Below are positions 37,339-45,579 of a stretch of DNA of 64,000 nt, piece by piece. Where the stretch lies: contig NZ_CP020892.1 of the NCBI RefSeq assembly GCF_002163625.1, positions 2,108,001-2,172,000 of the forward strand, in the 5' to 3' direction. The stretch's first letter is position 1; every line of letters begins with the position of its first letter. The translations under genes were made by a program, and so were the position numbers. The notes under the pieces were generated by a model. That model worked only from the letters and a program-made list of their open reading frames with translations. It was not told the origin of the DNA and did not search any database. The stretch is from Pseudomonas sp. M30-35 (GTDB lineage Bacteria > Pseudomonadota > Gammaproteobacteria > Pseudomonadales > Pseudomonadaceae).

Positions 37339-37369
37339 TTTGGTATCTTTGGCTCAAGTTAGTTATATG

Positions 37370-37445
37370 GTGGGCGTAGCTCAGTTGGTAGAGCACAGGA
37401 TTGTGACTCCTGTTGTCGTGGGTTCGATCCCCATCGTCCACCCCA
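37370..37445 (+). tRNA. tRNA-His (GTG)
   Basis: 76-nt cloverleaf with encoded CCA: acceptor GTGGGCG pairs CGTCCAC, anticodon GTG in TTGTGAC, C discriminator and an extra G available at 37369, the tRNA-His hallmark. Confidence 0.96.
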
Positions 37446-37504
37446 TATTGCTGAAGTAAGAGCCAGGCATTCATGTCTGGCTCTTACGTTTCAACCCTTG
37501 TTCT

Positions 37505-37589
37505 GCGGACGTGGTGGAATTGGTAGACACACTGGATTTAGGTTCCAGCGGCGCAAGCTGTGAGAGTTCGAGTCTCTCCGTCCGCACCA
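37505..37589 (+). tRNA. tRNA-Leu (TAG)
   Basis: 85-nt class II tRNA with long variable arm, acceptor GCGGACG pairing CGTCCGC, anticodon TAG in TTTAGGT, encoded CCA. Its 3' end is the apparent phage attachment site because the integrase lies immediately downstream. Confidence 0.96.
37565..37589 (+). other. Probable attL core (3' end of tRNA-Leu)
   Basis: The prophage begins directly after the CCA of tRNA-Leu, and the integrase gene lies 133 bases further, oriented toward the tRNA. Tyrosine integrases commonly use the T-arm/3' end of a tRNA, restoring the gene. The matching attR is not in the window, so the exact core is inferred. Confidence 0.6.
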
Positions 37590-37663
37590 TCTAAGGTACT
37601 GTTTCTAAAGGAAAAAATTTCTAAGGCTCTCCGAATGGGAGCGTATTGGGAACACTTTGGGAA
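37590..37663. repeat. Short direct repeats beside attL, possible integrase arm sites
   Basis: TCTAAGG-type units near 37590, 37603 and 37618 (the middle one TCTAAAGG), and TTGGGAA at 37646-37652 and 37657-37663, 11 bases apart. Arm-type binding sites of tyrosine integrases take such a form and place. Confidence 0.4.
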
Positions 37664-37673
37664 TTAGTGGCAC

Positions 37674-37704
37674 AAAAAAGGCAGCTCAATGGAGCTGCCT
37701 TTTT
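37674..37704 (-). terminator. Intrinsic terminator of the integrase gene
   Basis: GGCAGCTC / GAGCTGCC stem with AATG loop and a six-base T-run on the minus strand, just beyond the integrase stop. Confidence 0.8.
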
Positions 37705-37721
37705 CGTTTCTGGGGCTTGGT

Positions 37722-38888
37722 TTAAGGCTGTAGCGCACGGTCCAGCAGGCCGATCATGTCTGGCCCGTCCTTGTTGATCCATTTGCCGTAGTGCCGCCAG
37801 ATCATGGCGGTAGATGTGTGGCCCATTTGATCTGCAATCCAATCGAGTGGCACAACCCCGGTGCTGAGCATCTGGCTCGCGTATGTGTGGCGGCAGTTGT
37901 TTGGGCCACGGTATCGAACGCCTACATCCTCAAGGTGTTTACTCCACCAGGTCTTGATCAGCACGTCTGAACTGGTCCAGGCCTCGTTTGTGGTGGACTT
38001 ATGGAATACAAACCGTACCGTTTGTCGTTTAATCGTCTTGTTATCGCGGTCGGTGACTTCGATTTTTATTGGGTCACGCTTCGCCGTGAACCTCGCCTGA
38101 GCCTGTAAAGCCTCCAGCGCGGGCTTGAGTAGCTGTACCTCACGGGTTGAGCGGCGCGTTTTGGTCACCTTGTAGTGCCCCCGCACCTGCGAGCGTCGAA
38201 ACTTTACTGTTCCGGCTTTCAGATCCACATCATCCCAAGCCAGCGCCATTGCCTCTGAAACGCGAGGGCCAGCCCAGATCATGAACTTGGCCAGGTTCAG
38301 TTCCTGCTGTTTGGTTTCGTCTCCGCTGAGAATCTTGGCAATCTCATCACGATCAAACGGGTCAGCTTCGTCCGGATCCGGCAGTCTCACGACGATGCCC
38401 TCCGATGGATCATGAGCGGTACGGTTGCGGGTGCGGTAGATCACGAACACTTGACGGAGGATGCTGACGATTTCTCGCACCGTCTTGTTGTGCAGCTTGG
38501 GCATTAACGTCTGCTGTACCCAAGTTTGTAGGTCCAGGTGATCGATTGAATCCGCCTGACTGTTACCCCAGCGTGGCCTGATATGAGTTTCGATCTTGCT
38601 TTTGTAAGTCCGGAAGCCGGAGGGAGCCATTTCGTTTCGTTTGATATCGAGCCATAGGTCGATGTAGTGGCCCAAGGTATTGGTCTTGATCTTGGGCGAG
38701 TCAGGAAAGTGGCGTGCATAACTGAATGTACCTGCCTTGATTTCGTACTTGATCATGCCTACCAGGCGTTCGGCCTGGGCGATGTTTTCAGGCGTAGCGT
38801 CACCTGGGAAAGGTTCCCGGCATCGTTCGCTCTGATAACGGAAATACACACGCACGCGGTTACCGCGCACTTCAACTCCATCGGCCAT
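37722..38888 (-). CDS. int: Phage tyrosine-recombinase integrase
   Basis: 388-residue integrase. The N-terminus (MADGVEVRGNRVRVYFRYQ) is an Arm-DNA-binding DUF3596-type domain, followed by a SAM-like core-binding domain (about 70-165) and the catalytic domain with R209 (GPRVSEA), R333 in NCRHTYAS, His357 in QMGHTS and the nucleophile Tyr367 in WRHYGKW. The first His of the HxxR box is Asn330. Start ATG 38888; a GTG four codons upstream is also possible. The gene lies beside tRNA-Leu, its probable target. Confidence 0.94.
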   Translation of the reverse strand: MADGVEVRGNRVRVYFRYQSERCREPFPGDATPENIAQAERLVGMIKYEIKAGTFSYARHFPDSPKIKTNTLGHYIDLWLDIKRNEMAPSGFRTYKSKIETHIRPRWGNSQADSIDHLDLQTWVQQTLMPKLHNKTVREIVSILRQVFVIYRTRNRTAHDPSEGIVVRLPDPDEADPFDRDEIAKILSGDETKQQELNLAKFMIWAGPRVSEAMALAWDDVDLKAGTVKFRRSQVRGHYKVTKTRRSTREVQLLKPALEALQAQARFTAKRDPIKIEVTDRDNKTIKRQTVRFVFHKSTTNEAWTSSDVLIKTWWSKHLEDVGVRYRGPNNCRHTYASQMLSTGVVPLDWIADQMGHTSTAMIWRHYGKWINKDGPDMIGLLDRALQP

Positions 38889-38902
38889 CTGCGTCCCCAC
38901 GC

Positions 38903-38934
38903 AAAATAAAACAGCGTCAGTGTAATGGCGCTGT
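38903..38934 (-). terminator. Terminator downstream of the methyltransferase
   Basis: ACAGCG / CGCTGT stem with 12-nt loop followed on the minus strand by TTTTATTTTG, 63 bases beyond the methyltransferase stop. Confidence 0.6.
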
Positions 38935-38996
38935 GAAAGCCCGGCCCGGATGCGGGACGAGAATTATCAATCGTTATTTCTTGAAGATTGACCAGG

Positions 38997-40685
38997 TCAT
39001 GGCTGCATCTCCGGATGGCTGACACTCAGACCGACTGCGACCGGGCGCACCCAGACCGGCATATTGCTGAGCATGAAAGTTTCGCCGGCGCTGGCCAGCA
39101 ACAAGGTGGTACCCATTACGTGGGCAATTGCCTCGGCTGCTGATGGTGGTACCGCGTTTCCAATCCGCTCGCGCCAAGCTTGATCGCTGAGCCCATCCAG
39201 TTCGAGTTGTTCCTCAGGTTCCACCAAGCTCTGGAGTGCTGCCAATTCCAGAGTGGTGAACGGGCGGTGCCAAGTGCCGTCGAGTGCTCGGATAACGCAC
39301 GTCAGGCGCTCATTTGCTGCCGGCATGCGTGGATCTGCAACAGACCACCGGCCATTGTCTTGGCGCGCGCTGGCCGATACTGCACCGGCCTGGCCATCCC
39401 ACTGCACAACACCATAGTGGCCGCCTGTCAGATATGGGTCGCCTTTAACCTTGGCCATCCCTGGGCGCGGATCTTGGACTGCAAATGCGCCCTGGCCAGT
39501 GGTGCTACCTGAGATAACAGTACGTGATATGCCATCCCACTGAGCTACGTTGTACTTAGCGTGACCGATACCAGAGTCACGAGGATCGGCGACGCTGAAA
39601 GTGCCTTGCCCTGGCGATTTAACGCCAATCACTGCGCCGCTGGTAGCATCCCAGCGACGAACGCCGTATTGCTGGTACTGCAGGGCTCCCGCTTGAGCGC
39701 GGGGATCTGCGACTGAAAACGCACCATTGGTTGGGCTTGAACGGCCAGCTACAGTACCCATTGAGTCGGCCCATTCATTCACGCCCAAGTAACCGCTATA
39801 GGCCTCGGGCACGATGATTAAGTCTCGTAGATAGCCATCCTCGATCGACAAATTATTAAGCGATCGCCAATCCTTACCGGCTTCAACCAGAGCAAGCCGC
39901 ACCCAAGTTTTCCACTGTAGTGCCGGCACTCGATGCATCGGCCCAGCGGTTTCGATATCGCCGGCTAAAGGCATACGGCCGAGGATGTCGCCAACAGCTC
40001 GCAAGCTCTTTTTCTCTGGCTCGTATAGGAAGGGCGGCACCTTCTCGACGTGTCTGGCGACTAGCAGAAAGCGCTTGCGGCTTTGAGCAAGCCCACCGAT
40101 TACCCCGCAGTCGTGGGTAGTTTCGGCCACTGCGTAACCGTAAAAGGCCAGCAGTTGGCCGATCTGGTCCAGCAGATGCCGGCCTCGGGTGGCCAGGCGC
40201 GGCACATTCTCAAAGACGATCAGCGGCACGGGGTTGTGCTTCCAAGCCTCACACATCAGCCAGACACAGCGAAGGGTCAGTTCATTGAGGGCCTGATACT
40301 TCGGGGTAAGACTCATCGTTTCTGATAGCAAACCGCTCGCGCCTTTGCAGGGGCTGCTGATGAATACCGCGTCGGGGTCATCGTTTTGCGCAGCGCTGCG
40401 CACATCATCAGGTGTTGCCTCACTCCAGCCGGTAGGCGGTTCTTTACCGTGAAAGCGGGTGTATTGGTCGCGGGTGAACAGATCGAGCAGGGTACCTGGT
40501 ACGCCAGAGAGGCGTTCAAAATCGCGCAGGCCTGCAGGATCAACGTCTATCCTGCCCAAGCATTGCCATTGGGCCTGAATGTTGCCAACCACAGGCTTGG
40601 CTCGATTGAAGCCTTTGGCACCACCGCCCAAGCCGCAGCAGAAGTGGAAGTGCTTGAGGGTGCGCGTAAATGGATTAATGCTCAC
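38997..40685 (-). CDS. Prophage DNA cytosine-5 methyltransferase with repeated recognition region
   Basis: 562-residue m5C methyltransferase. Motif I is HFCCGLGGG (residues 13-21), the catalytic motif IV SSPCKGASG (Cys113), motif VI FENVP (158-162), motif VIII QSRKRF (201-206) and motif X GNAVPPS (509-515). Between VIII and X the target-recognition region holds four similar modules ending in VADPR/VQDPR (326-329, 366-369, 404-407, 450-453), each with a YGVxxWD and a G-V-x-G segment. The GTG start at 40685 has GGAGGTG 7 bases upstream and overlaps the stop of the preceding gene. Phage-borne methyltransferases usually protect phage DNA from host restriction; no cognate nuclease is adjacent. Confidence 0.9.
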   Translation of the reverse strand: MSINPFTRTLKHFHFCCGLGGGAKGFNRAKPVVGNIQAQWQCLGRIDVDPAGLRDFERLSGVPGTLLDLFTRDQYTRFHGKEPPTGWSEATPDDVRSAAQNDDPDAVFISSPCKGASGLLSETMSLTPKYQALNELTLRCVWLMCEAWKHNPVPLIVFENVPRLATRGRHLLDQIGQLLAFYGYAVAETTHDCGVIGGLAQSRKRFLLVARHVEKVPPFLYEPEKKSLRAVGDILGRMPLAGDIETAGPMHRVPALQWKTWVRLALVEAGKDWRSLNNLSIEDGYLRDLIIVPEAYSGYLGVNEWADSMGTVAGRSSPTNGAFSVADPRAQAGALQYQQYGVRRWDATSGAVIGVKSPGQGTFSVADPRDSGIGHAKYNVAQWDGISRTVISGSTTGQGAFAVQDPRPGMAKVKGDPYLTGGHYGVVQWDGQAGAVSASARQDNGRWSVADPRMPAANERLTCVIRALDGTWHRPFTTLELAALQSLVEPEEQLELDGLSDQAWRERIGNAVPPSAAEAIAHVMGTTLLLASAGETFMLSNMPVWVRPVAVGLSVSHPEMQP

Positions 40686-40894
40686 GGCGTCACCTCCGGG
40701 CACTGATAGCCAAGCTGGACACGCCAGTTGCTGTCTTGGCCTGCGTGAAGGCGTTCGCAGTAGCTGGCCAGCATGGCTTGGTGCTGGCGATACTCCATGA
40801 CCGCCATGAAGCCGATTAACACGACCAAAAGTGAAAGCGAGAAGTACTTGAGAGCGCGCTCACTAGTGAGTTTTGCCAGTAATTTAGCGAGCAT
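40682..40894 (-). CDS. Small single-span membrane protein (prophage)
   Basis: 70 residues from ATG 40894 with AAGGGGA upstream. One membrane segment (YFSLSLLVVLIGFMAVM), then a short tail with two Cys. Overlaps the methyltransferase start by 4 bases (GTGA) and the previous gene by 11. Unknown function. Confidence 0.7.
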   Translation of the reverse strand: MLAKLLAKLTSERALKYFSLSLLVVLIGFMAVMEYRQHQAMLASYCERLHAGQDSNWRVQLGYQCPEVTP

Positions 40895-41126
40895 AACGCT
40901 TCCCCTTGGCCAGTTTTGCGGCGGCATGTTCAGCCATTCGCGCGGCCCATTCGACTGATTTGCGCTGTTGGCGTAGGCGACTGCAGGTGCTGTGCTTGCG
41001 TGTTGAGCGGGCATTGCCGCAAATGTCGCAAATGCTTGGTAGGCAAAGCCTGTGGCTTGCCATCGGCGGGCGGGTGCGCTCTGTGGTAGCCTTATCGGTG
41101 CCGCCTTTGGGTTGATGTGCTTGCAT
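40884..41126 (-). CDS. Small Cys-containing early prophage protein
   Basis: 80 residues from ATG 41126 with AAGGAG upstream. Contains CDICGN followed by a third Cys (KHSTCSR), a possible short zinc-finger, and a basic C-terminus. Preceded by a hairpin with the CGGCAA loop shared with neighbours. Not recognised. Confidence 0.7.
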   Translation of the reverse strand: MQAHQPKGGTDKATTERTRPPMASHRLCLPSICDICGNARSTRKHSTCSRLRQQRKSVEWAARMAEHAAAKLAKGKRYAR

Positions 41127-41150
41127 GGTGCTTCTCCTTTTGGGTCGGTT

Positions 41151-41180
41151 GGCGTCTGGGGGTTGCCGCCTCCAGACGCC
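41151..41180 (-). promoter_or_regulatory. Leader hairpin with CGGCAA loop (copy 1)
   Basis: GGCGTCTGG / CCAGACGCC stem, an inner mismatch and two pairs, loop CGGCAA, located 25 bases upstream of the start at 41126 on the minus strand. Part of a leader repeated before three consecutive genes. Confidence 0.55.
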
Positions 41181-41203
41181 GCTTCTTTCCGGCTTTGCCG
41201 ATG

Positions 41204-41566
41204 TCAGTTGTATTGGGTGTGCCAGGCACGCCAAACCGTTTTGAATCCCTCCCAAATCACATCGCCGTTTTCAATGTATTGATGCACCTCTTGTTCAGGT
41301 CTGCGGTCTAGGCGCAGCACTGCCAGGCAGTCATCCCATAAGGCGCTGTCTATCCCGCGCAAATCGGTTAGTGAGAATGGATAGGCTCTGCCGTTGTAAA
41401 GGCTGAGCAGAAAGCGGGCGATCACACCGCTTTGGCCTGAGTCGCGCTGTGCTACCGGTACTAACCGCCGCAGTGCTTCGACGCCTGCAGCGCGAATGTA
41501 GGGCCGCTCAGCTTCTTCAACTGCGAGCCGGTTGAGTTCGTCCGTTATGCACTTGTTTGCTTGCAT
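41204..41566 (-). CDS. Hypothetical early prophage protein, DUF7673-like
   Basis: 120 residues from ATG 41566 with AAGGAG upstream. The series ALRRLVPVAQRDSGQSGVIARFL, FSLTDLRGIDSALWDDCLAVL and FKTVWRA resembles the DUF7673 family found on plasmids and phages (from memory). Function unknown. Confidence 0.7.
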   Translation of the reverse strand: MQANKCITDELNRLAVEEAERPYIRAAGVEALRRLVPVAQRDSGQSGVIARFLLSLYNGRAYPFSLTDLRGIDSALWDDCLAVLRLDRRPEQEVHQYIENGDVIWEGFKTVWRAWHTQYN

Positions 41567-41591
41567 GGTGCTTCTCCTTTTTTGCGGTGTT

Positions 41592-41615
41592 GCCCAGGTG
41601 TTGCCGCACCTGGGC
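41592..41615 (-). promoter_or_regulatory. Leader hairpin with CGGCAA loop (copy 2)
   Basis: Perfect 9-bp stem GCCCAGGTG / CACCTGGGC around a CGGCAA loop, 26 bases upstream of the start at 41566. Confidence 0.6.
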
Positions 41616-41622
41616 GGGTTGT

Positions 41623-41763
41623 TTACTTGAGCAGGCCTAGCAGCAGGTCTGGGCCAATGTTGGCGACGGCGATCAGGGCTAATAAGGCCAGTGCGCTGCA
41701 TGCCAAGGTGGCCAGTTTTTCGCGCCTGCTTGGTTCGTGCTCAGGGTATTGGTCGTGCTGCAT
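41623..41763 (-). CDS. 46-residue membrane protein (prophage)
   Basis: 46 residues from ATG 41763 with AAGGAG upstream. A charged N-terminus followed by one hydrophobic segment (LALLALIAVANIGPDLLLGLL). Frame opens earlier at 41838 but the ribosome site selects 41763. Unknown. Confidence 0.6.
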   Translation of the reverse strand: MQHDQYPEHEPSRREKLATLACSALALLALIAVANIGPDLLLGLLK

Positions 41764-41791
41764 GGTGCTTCTCCTTGGGGGCGATGCCTTT

Positions 41792-41803
41792 GCGTTGCCG
41801 CGC
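41792..41803 (-). promoter_or_regulatory. Leader hairpin with CGGCAA loop (weak copy 3)
   Basis: Short GCG / CGC stem around CGGCAA, 28 bases upstream of the start at 41763; the flanking leader matches copies 1 and 2. Confidence 0.35.
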
Positions 41804-41813
41804 TCAGACGGGG

Positions 41814-44630
41814 TTACTGTGCTTTGAATATCCAGCATTTGACGGTGGGTGATTTGGTGATGTTGTGGTTGTGCTTCATCGCTTGATAGCTGCGCACGGC
41901 GCTGTCTACTGCGCGGTTGGCGTCTACAAACTTGCGGCTGCGGCTTTCTTTGAGCAGGTCACGCAGTACGCCTACATCTGCCAGTTTTTGGCGGTGTTCG
42001 GCGGCGCGCTCACAGAACTCATTGAGGTTGATGGCAATGAGCTCGTCTTTTTTGCTGTGGTTGACCACTGGGCCATCAGCATCGAGGCCTTCGAGGTAGT
42101 CGTACACTTCCCAGAACTCAGCCATTTGCGGATGGTCTGCGCTGATCGAGGCTTGGCGCTCAATGGCCATGGCTATGATTTTGCGTTGCGTGCTGCTCAC
42201 CTGAGCGTCTGTCAGATCAACGACTAAGCGAATGCCGTCGAGCAATGCCAGCAGTTGTGCGTGGTTTTTGATGATGCGTTCAACGCGGATGTAACCGCGC
42301 AGCGTGTTGCCGCACTTGCTACAGGCTGCTTGTTCACGCTCTGCCTGGTAATCAGTACCGCAGTTGATGCAGTTGCTGTTTAGGGTGCGCAAGCGTTGCT
42401 CATGTTCAGGGAACCGCTGCTCAAAGACCTCAAGCACCTTGGCCTCTTGTTTAACGGCCAATAGCAAAAAGTGGCTTAGCGTGTTTCCGTCGAGCATGTT
42501 CAGGCGTGCAGCTGCAGCGCGGCTCGCGGGTGTTACTTCTGGTCGCTTAAAGTGCAGCTTGCAGATGCGAGTCATGATCGCTTCGTGTGCAACTACCGCC
42601 GCGTTCTGGCTGATGGCAATGGTGCCGCGAAACGGTGGTTCATAGGTTTCATTGCCCGCTGTTTTCACGCCTTTGGTTGCGAGGGTGCCGCCGTTATAAA
42701 AGTCTTTCAGTTCATCCCATTCAAATGTTTTGGCGTGGCTTTTGTCATCGCCGTGGCGGTCGGCCTCAAGAAACACCACTGGCATGCCAGAAACTTGGCC
42801 CATTAAGCGTGAACGGCCCGCTTTGGTTGACTTCATTGGGTCGAAGCCTTCATAGCCGTCACGGCCCATCAATTTCCACAGCAAATTAAGCAGCGTCGTT
42901 TTACCTGCCCCGGCTTCGCCTGTGGCTTCCAAAAACGGGAACGATTGATATTTAACCCGAACTTGCTCAGCAAACAGCGACCCAAACCAAAAGGTGAGGG
43001 CGACCAGGCCTTGCTCTGCAAAGCAAGTCCAGAGCAGGTTTAGCCATTCTTCGTTGTAGTCTTTGTCGTTACGTTGAAGGTGAACCCGTACACCTTTCTG
43101 CAGGGTTTTTAAACGCAGCTTGCCGAACTCGAAATAGTCCTCATCATTGACTTCAAGCACTTGGCCGTCACGCACGGCAACATCGCCAAATACATAGCTT
43201 TTGTACTCTTTGCAGTAGCCCACATAGTCGATAGTTGTCACTGTTTTGATCCCGTAGAGTTGGTCTTTCATGATTTTGTCGAGCTGTAGCCCGGTGCCGG
43301 TAAACATTGCGCCCGCAGCCATGCCCAGCAGGCGCTTTTTAAATTCGCTTGCAGCGGCAAGTTGGGTGCTGGTGAAGGTGTTCTTTACGCTGGGTTCGTC
43401 GTGCGGGAAATCAACGCGCAGGTAGTACCAGGACTCATCCGTTACCTCGTTGCGTTGGTAGTAGAGCGCCTCGGGGTAGCAGTTGGCGATTTCTGCAGTG
43501 CAGCCCGATTCTTGCAGTGCCTTCTCACGCATTTGCCGGTCATTGAGCTGTTGGTCATCGTGATCTTCGCTGTCTTCCAGCGCGGTCATGGCCTTGTTGA
43601 ACTTCTCCAGGTCGAGCTTGAACCAGTACAAGCGACTGTTAAAACCAAAGTGAAACTCGGCGCGTTTCTGCCATTCGTACATGATCAAAGCCTTCTCGCC
43701 GGGGCTCTCAGCAATCAACAACGCGCCGTGGTGGCGGGCTTCTTTGAGGTCAGCGGCAACGCGATCAGAGCGTTTGGCGGCATCTTCGATAAACACCCAG
43801 CGCTGATGTAGGTCGTTCCAATCGACTTTGCGGCCATTACGCTGAGGTATCTGCGCTGCCTCACAGGTAAAGCCCAGCTCGCGTGCTGCCTTTACAAATT
43901 TACGGGTGAAACGGTGGCCGCTGGGTTCGTTGTCTAATGCCCATACCAAACGTGGCAAGCGCTTGCCTGCGGCGCTGCGGTCTTTGATTAGTTGTTTGAG
44001 CGATTCATCAGGTAGGTTGCCAGAGCTCATGGCTGCAACGGCGGTAAAGCCATGGTGCTGCAGGGCCACGGCATCAAAGATGCCTTCAACAATCCACAGC
44101 TCACTAACCGCGGCTAAATCGACCTGTGGTGAGCACCACCAATGACCTTTGTAACTGGTGCCCGGTTTGAAGCGTGCTTTCTGTTTGCCAAAGCGCTCGG
44201 GGCGGTCAATAAGGCGCTCCCAATAACCGCCTTTAGGCAACGCAAAGCGCACCGTGGCGCTGCCTTCGTTAATGTCGCGGCACCAGAACTGCTCTTGTGT
44301 GAACAGCCCGTCAAGCAGCTCTAAGCGAAAGCCACGTGCAAACTCAAGGTAGGCGCGGGCTGTTGCTGTCGGGTTGTCGCTGGTTACAGGTGCGCGCTCG
44401 CTCCAATCGTTGAACAGGTCGGCGTATACGTCTTTAACATGGATCTGCGAACCGCACTTGCTGAGCCGCCCGCAATGCAGCATCCATGGTTTATCAAAGA
44501 AGCTGTACAGCTCTTTTTTGCTGCATACCGGGCAGGTGCCCTTGCGCAGATAGTTAGTGCCTGCGATATGCGTGAGGCCATAGTCGCGGTGCAGGCGGGT
44601 GAGAACTTCGGCCCTTAGTTGGTCGTGCAT
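41814..44630 (-). CDS. Phage replication primase/helicase (Toprim + AAA+)
   Basis: 938 residues. The N-terminal zinc-binding region has Cys pairs CPVC (33-36) and a later CGxxxKCG, followed by Toprim (VEGIFDAVAL, Glu182; ALDNEPSG, Asp233). A C-terminal helicase domain has Walker A GEAGAGKTTL (571-580) and the Walker B-like VVFLEADRHG. A second zinc ribbon (CINCG ... CSKCG) lies about residues 755-780. The layout matches the large alpha-type primase/helicase proteins of temperate phages and P4-like elements. It begins 15 bases inside the previous gene. It should start phage replication. Confidence 0.85.
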   Translation of the reverse strand: MHDQLRAEVLTRLHRDYGLTHIAGTNYLRKGTCPVCSKKELYSFFDKPWMLHCGRLSKCGSQIHVKDVYADLFNDWSERAPVTSDNPTATARAYLEFARGFRLELLDGLFTQEQFWCRDINEGSATVRFALPKGGYWERLIDRPERFGKQKARFKPGTSYKGHWWCSPQVDLAAVSELWIVEGIFDAVALQHHGFTAVAAMSSGNLPDESLKQLIKDRSAAGKRLPRLVWALDNEPSGHRFTRKFVKAARELGFTCEAAQIPQRNGRKVDWNDLHQRWVFIEDAAKRSDRVAADLKEARHHGALLIAESPGEKALIMYEWQKRAEFHFGFNSRLYWFKLDLEKFNKAMTALEDSEDHDDQQLNDRQMREKALQESGCTAEIANCYPEALYYQRNEVTDESWYYLRVDFPHDEPSVKNTFTSTQLAAASEFKKRLLGMAAGAMFTGTGLQLDKIMKDQLYGIKTVTTIDYVGYCKEYKSYVFGDVAVRDGQVLEVNDEDYFEFGKLRLKTLQKGVRVHLQRNDKDYNEEWLNLLWTCFAEQGLVALTFWFGSLFAEQVRVKYQSFPFLEATGEAGAGKTTLLNLLWKLMGRDGYEGFDPMKSTKAGRSRLMGQVSGMPVVFLEADRHGDDKSHAKTFEWDELKDFYNGGTLATKGVKTAGNETYEPPFRGTIAISQNAAVVAHEAIMTRICKLHFKRPEVTPASRAAAARLNMLDGNTLSHFLLLAVKQEAKVLEVFEQRFPEHEQRLRTLNSNCINCGTDYQAEREQAACSKCGNTLRGYIRVERIIKNHAQLLALLDGIRLVVDLTDAQVSSTQRKIIAMAIERQASISADHPQMAEFWEVYDYLEGLDADGPVVNHSKKDELIAINLNEFCERAAEHRQKLADVGVLRDLLKESRSRKFVDANRAVDSAVRSYQAMKHNHNITKSPTVKCWIFKAQ

Positions 44631-44872
44631 GATTGGCCTTGATCGGTCGATTTGAGGGCGGCTTTTAGGGCGCCGATGGTGCGTTTGTGGCCCGCAAGTG
44701 CCGGGTAGTCATCGAGAATGCGGTTAGTGCGCTGGAAGTCCGGCACTGAGCGATAGCGATCGTCATACCAGTGCTCTGCCATTGCGCGACGTAACTCGCT
44801 GCGCAGGTCAGCCAGCCACGCCTCAGCCACCGATTTGGGCAGATCAATTTGAATTGCGACGGCTGTTTGCAT
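44615..44872 (-). CDS. Small hypothetical early prophage protein
   Basis: 85 residues from ATG 44872 with GAGGAGG upstream. Acidic/basic mixed, no membrane segment or known motif (AEAWLADLRSELRRAMAEHW). Its 3' end overlaps the primase gene by 16 bases. Confidence 0.65.
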   Translation of the reverse strand: MQTAVAIQIDLPKSVAEAWLADLRSELRRAMAEHWYDDRYRSVPDFQRTNRILDDYPALAGHKRTIGALKAALKSTDQGQSCTTN

Positions 44873-44938
44873 GACTACCTCCTCGGATTACGGGCAAAAC
44901 ATCCCCATACCCACAGCGTGGGCTGGGTGAAAACGGGT

Positions 44939-45304
44939 TTAGTGGTTGGGTGTTACGTGGCTGTAAGCAACAGCGAGAAAGCGCTCAGGCAAGATTCGGC
45001 GCGGGATTAAAGCAACGTCGCCGGTGAGGTTGTCGGTGATGAGAACAGACAACGCGTCCATGCGAGCTGTAATGGCGATGCGCTGGGCTTTGCTGCTTTT
45101 GTGCAACTGATCGAGCGCTTGTTGCACCAGTTCAGCGGCCAAGAACACCGGCACATCGAGCACTTGAATCAAGTGCTGTACGGCACGGTCAGTGAGCTTG
45201 GTATCACCGCTCAGGTGCTCGGCTTGATGGTTTTGCAAGAAGCAAAGCGCAGCGTGCTGCATGGTGCTGCGGTAGTCATTCAGTGCAATCGGTTGCTCAT
45301 TCAT
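44939..45304 (-). CDS. Hypothetical early prophage protein
   Basis: 121 residues. Start ATG 45304 is 7 bases from GGAGG, better than the ATG at 45310. Mostly helical with no recognised domain. It begins 3 bases from the end of the Ogr-like gene, same operon. Confidence 0.65.
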   Translation of the reverse strand: MNEQPIALNDYRSTMQHAALCFLQNHQAEHLSGDTKLTDRAVQHLIQVLDVPVFLAAELVQQALDQLHKSSKAQRIAITARMDALSVLITDNLTGDVALIPRRILPERFLAVAYSHVTPNH

Positions 45305-45306
45305 GT

Positions 45307-45579
45307 TCATGCCTCCAGCAAATCAAGCTGAGTTTCGTTGTCGTTACGCATGGCTTCGCGACGTATCGACGTTGGTGCCGCTGGCAGCTGTACCTGTGGG
45401 TTTGGCATGCCTGATGGGCTCATTTGGTGGGTGATTTCAAACTGAGCCCGGAAGGTGGCGCCGCAGGCTTCATTGGTGCATTGCAGGTAAGCGGTACGCA
45501 GGCATATGTGCTGGCCTTCACTGGTGCGAATACGAATGGAACCTTTGCAGTGCGGACAAACCAGCTTATAAGTGCTCAC
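45307..45579 (-). CDS. ogr: Ogr/Delta-type late-gene activator
   Basis: 90-residue zinc-finger protein. The four cysteines (C8, C11, C34, C39) have spacing C-x2-C-x22-C-x4-C, the same as P2 Ogr, with the shared CxNxxCxATF segment. In P2-like phages such proteins bind dyads upstream of late promoters and recruit host RNA polymerase. Here the gene lies in the early operon between the YmfL-like regulator and a small gene, not next to D as in P2. The dyads at 55648 and 59788 are its likely targets. Confidence 0.85.
   Translation of the reverse strand: MSTYKLVCPHCKGSIRIRTSEGQHICLRTAYLQCTNEACGATFRAQFEITHQMSPSGMPNPQVQLPAAPTSIRREAMRNDNETQLDLLEA

Noticed and set aside
40682..41838. Long forms of the small early prophage proteins starting 25-45 codons upstream
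   Set aside because: Each long form reads through the hairpin leader; the internal ATG after AAGGAG is the better start in every case.
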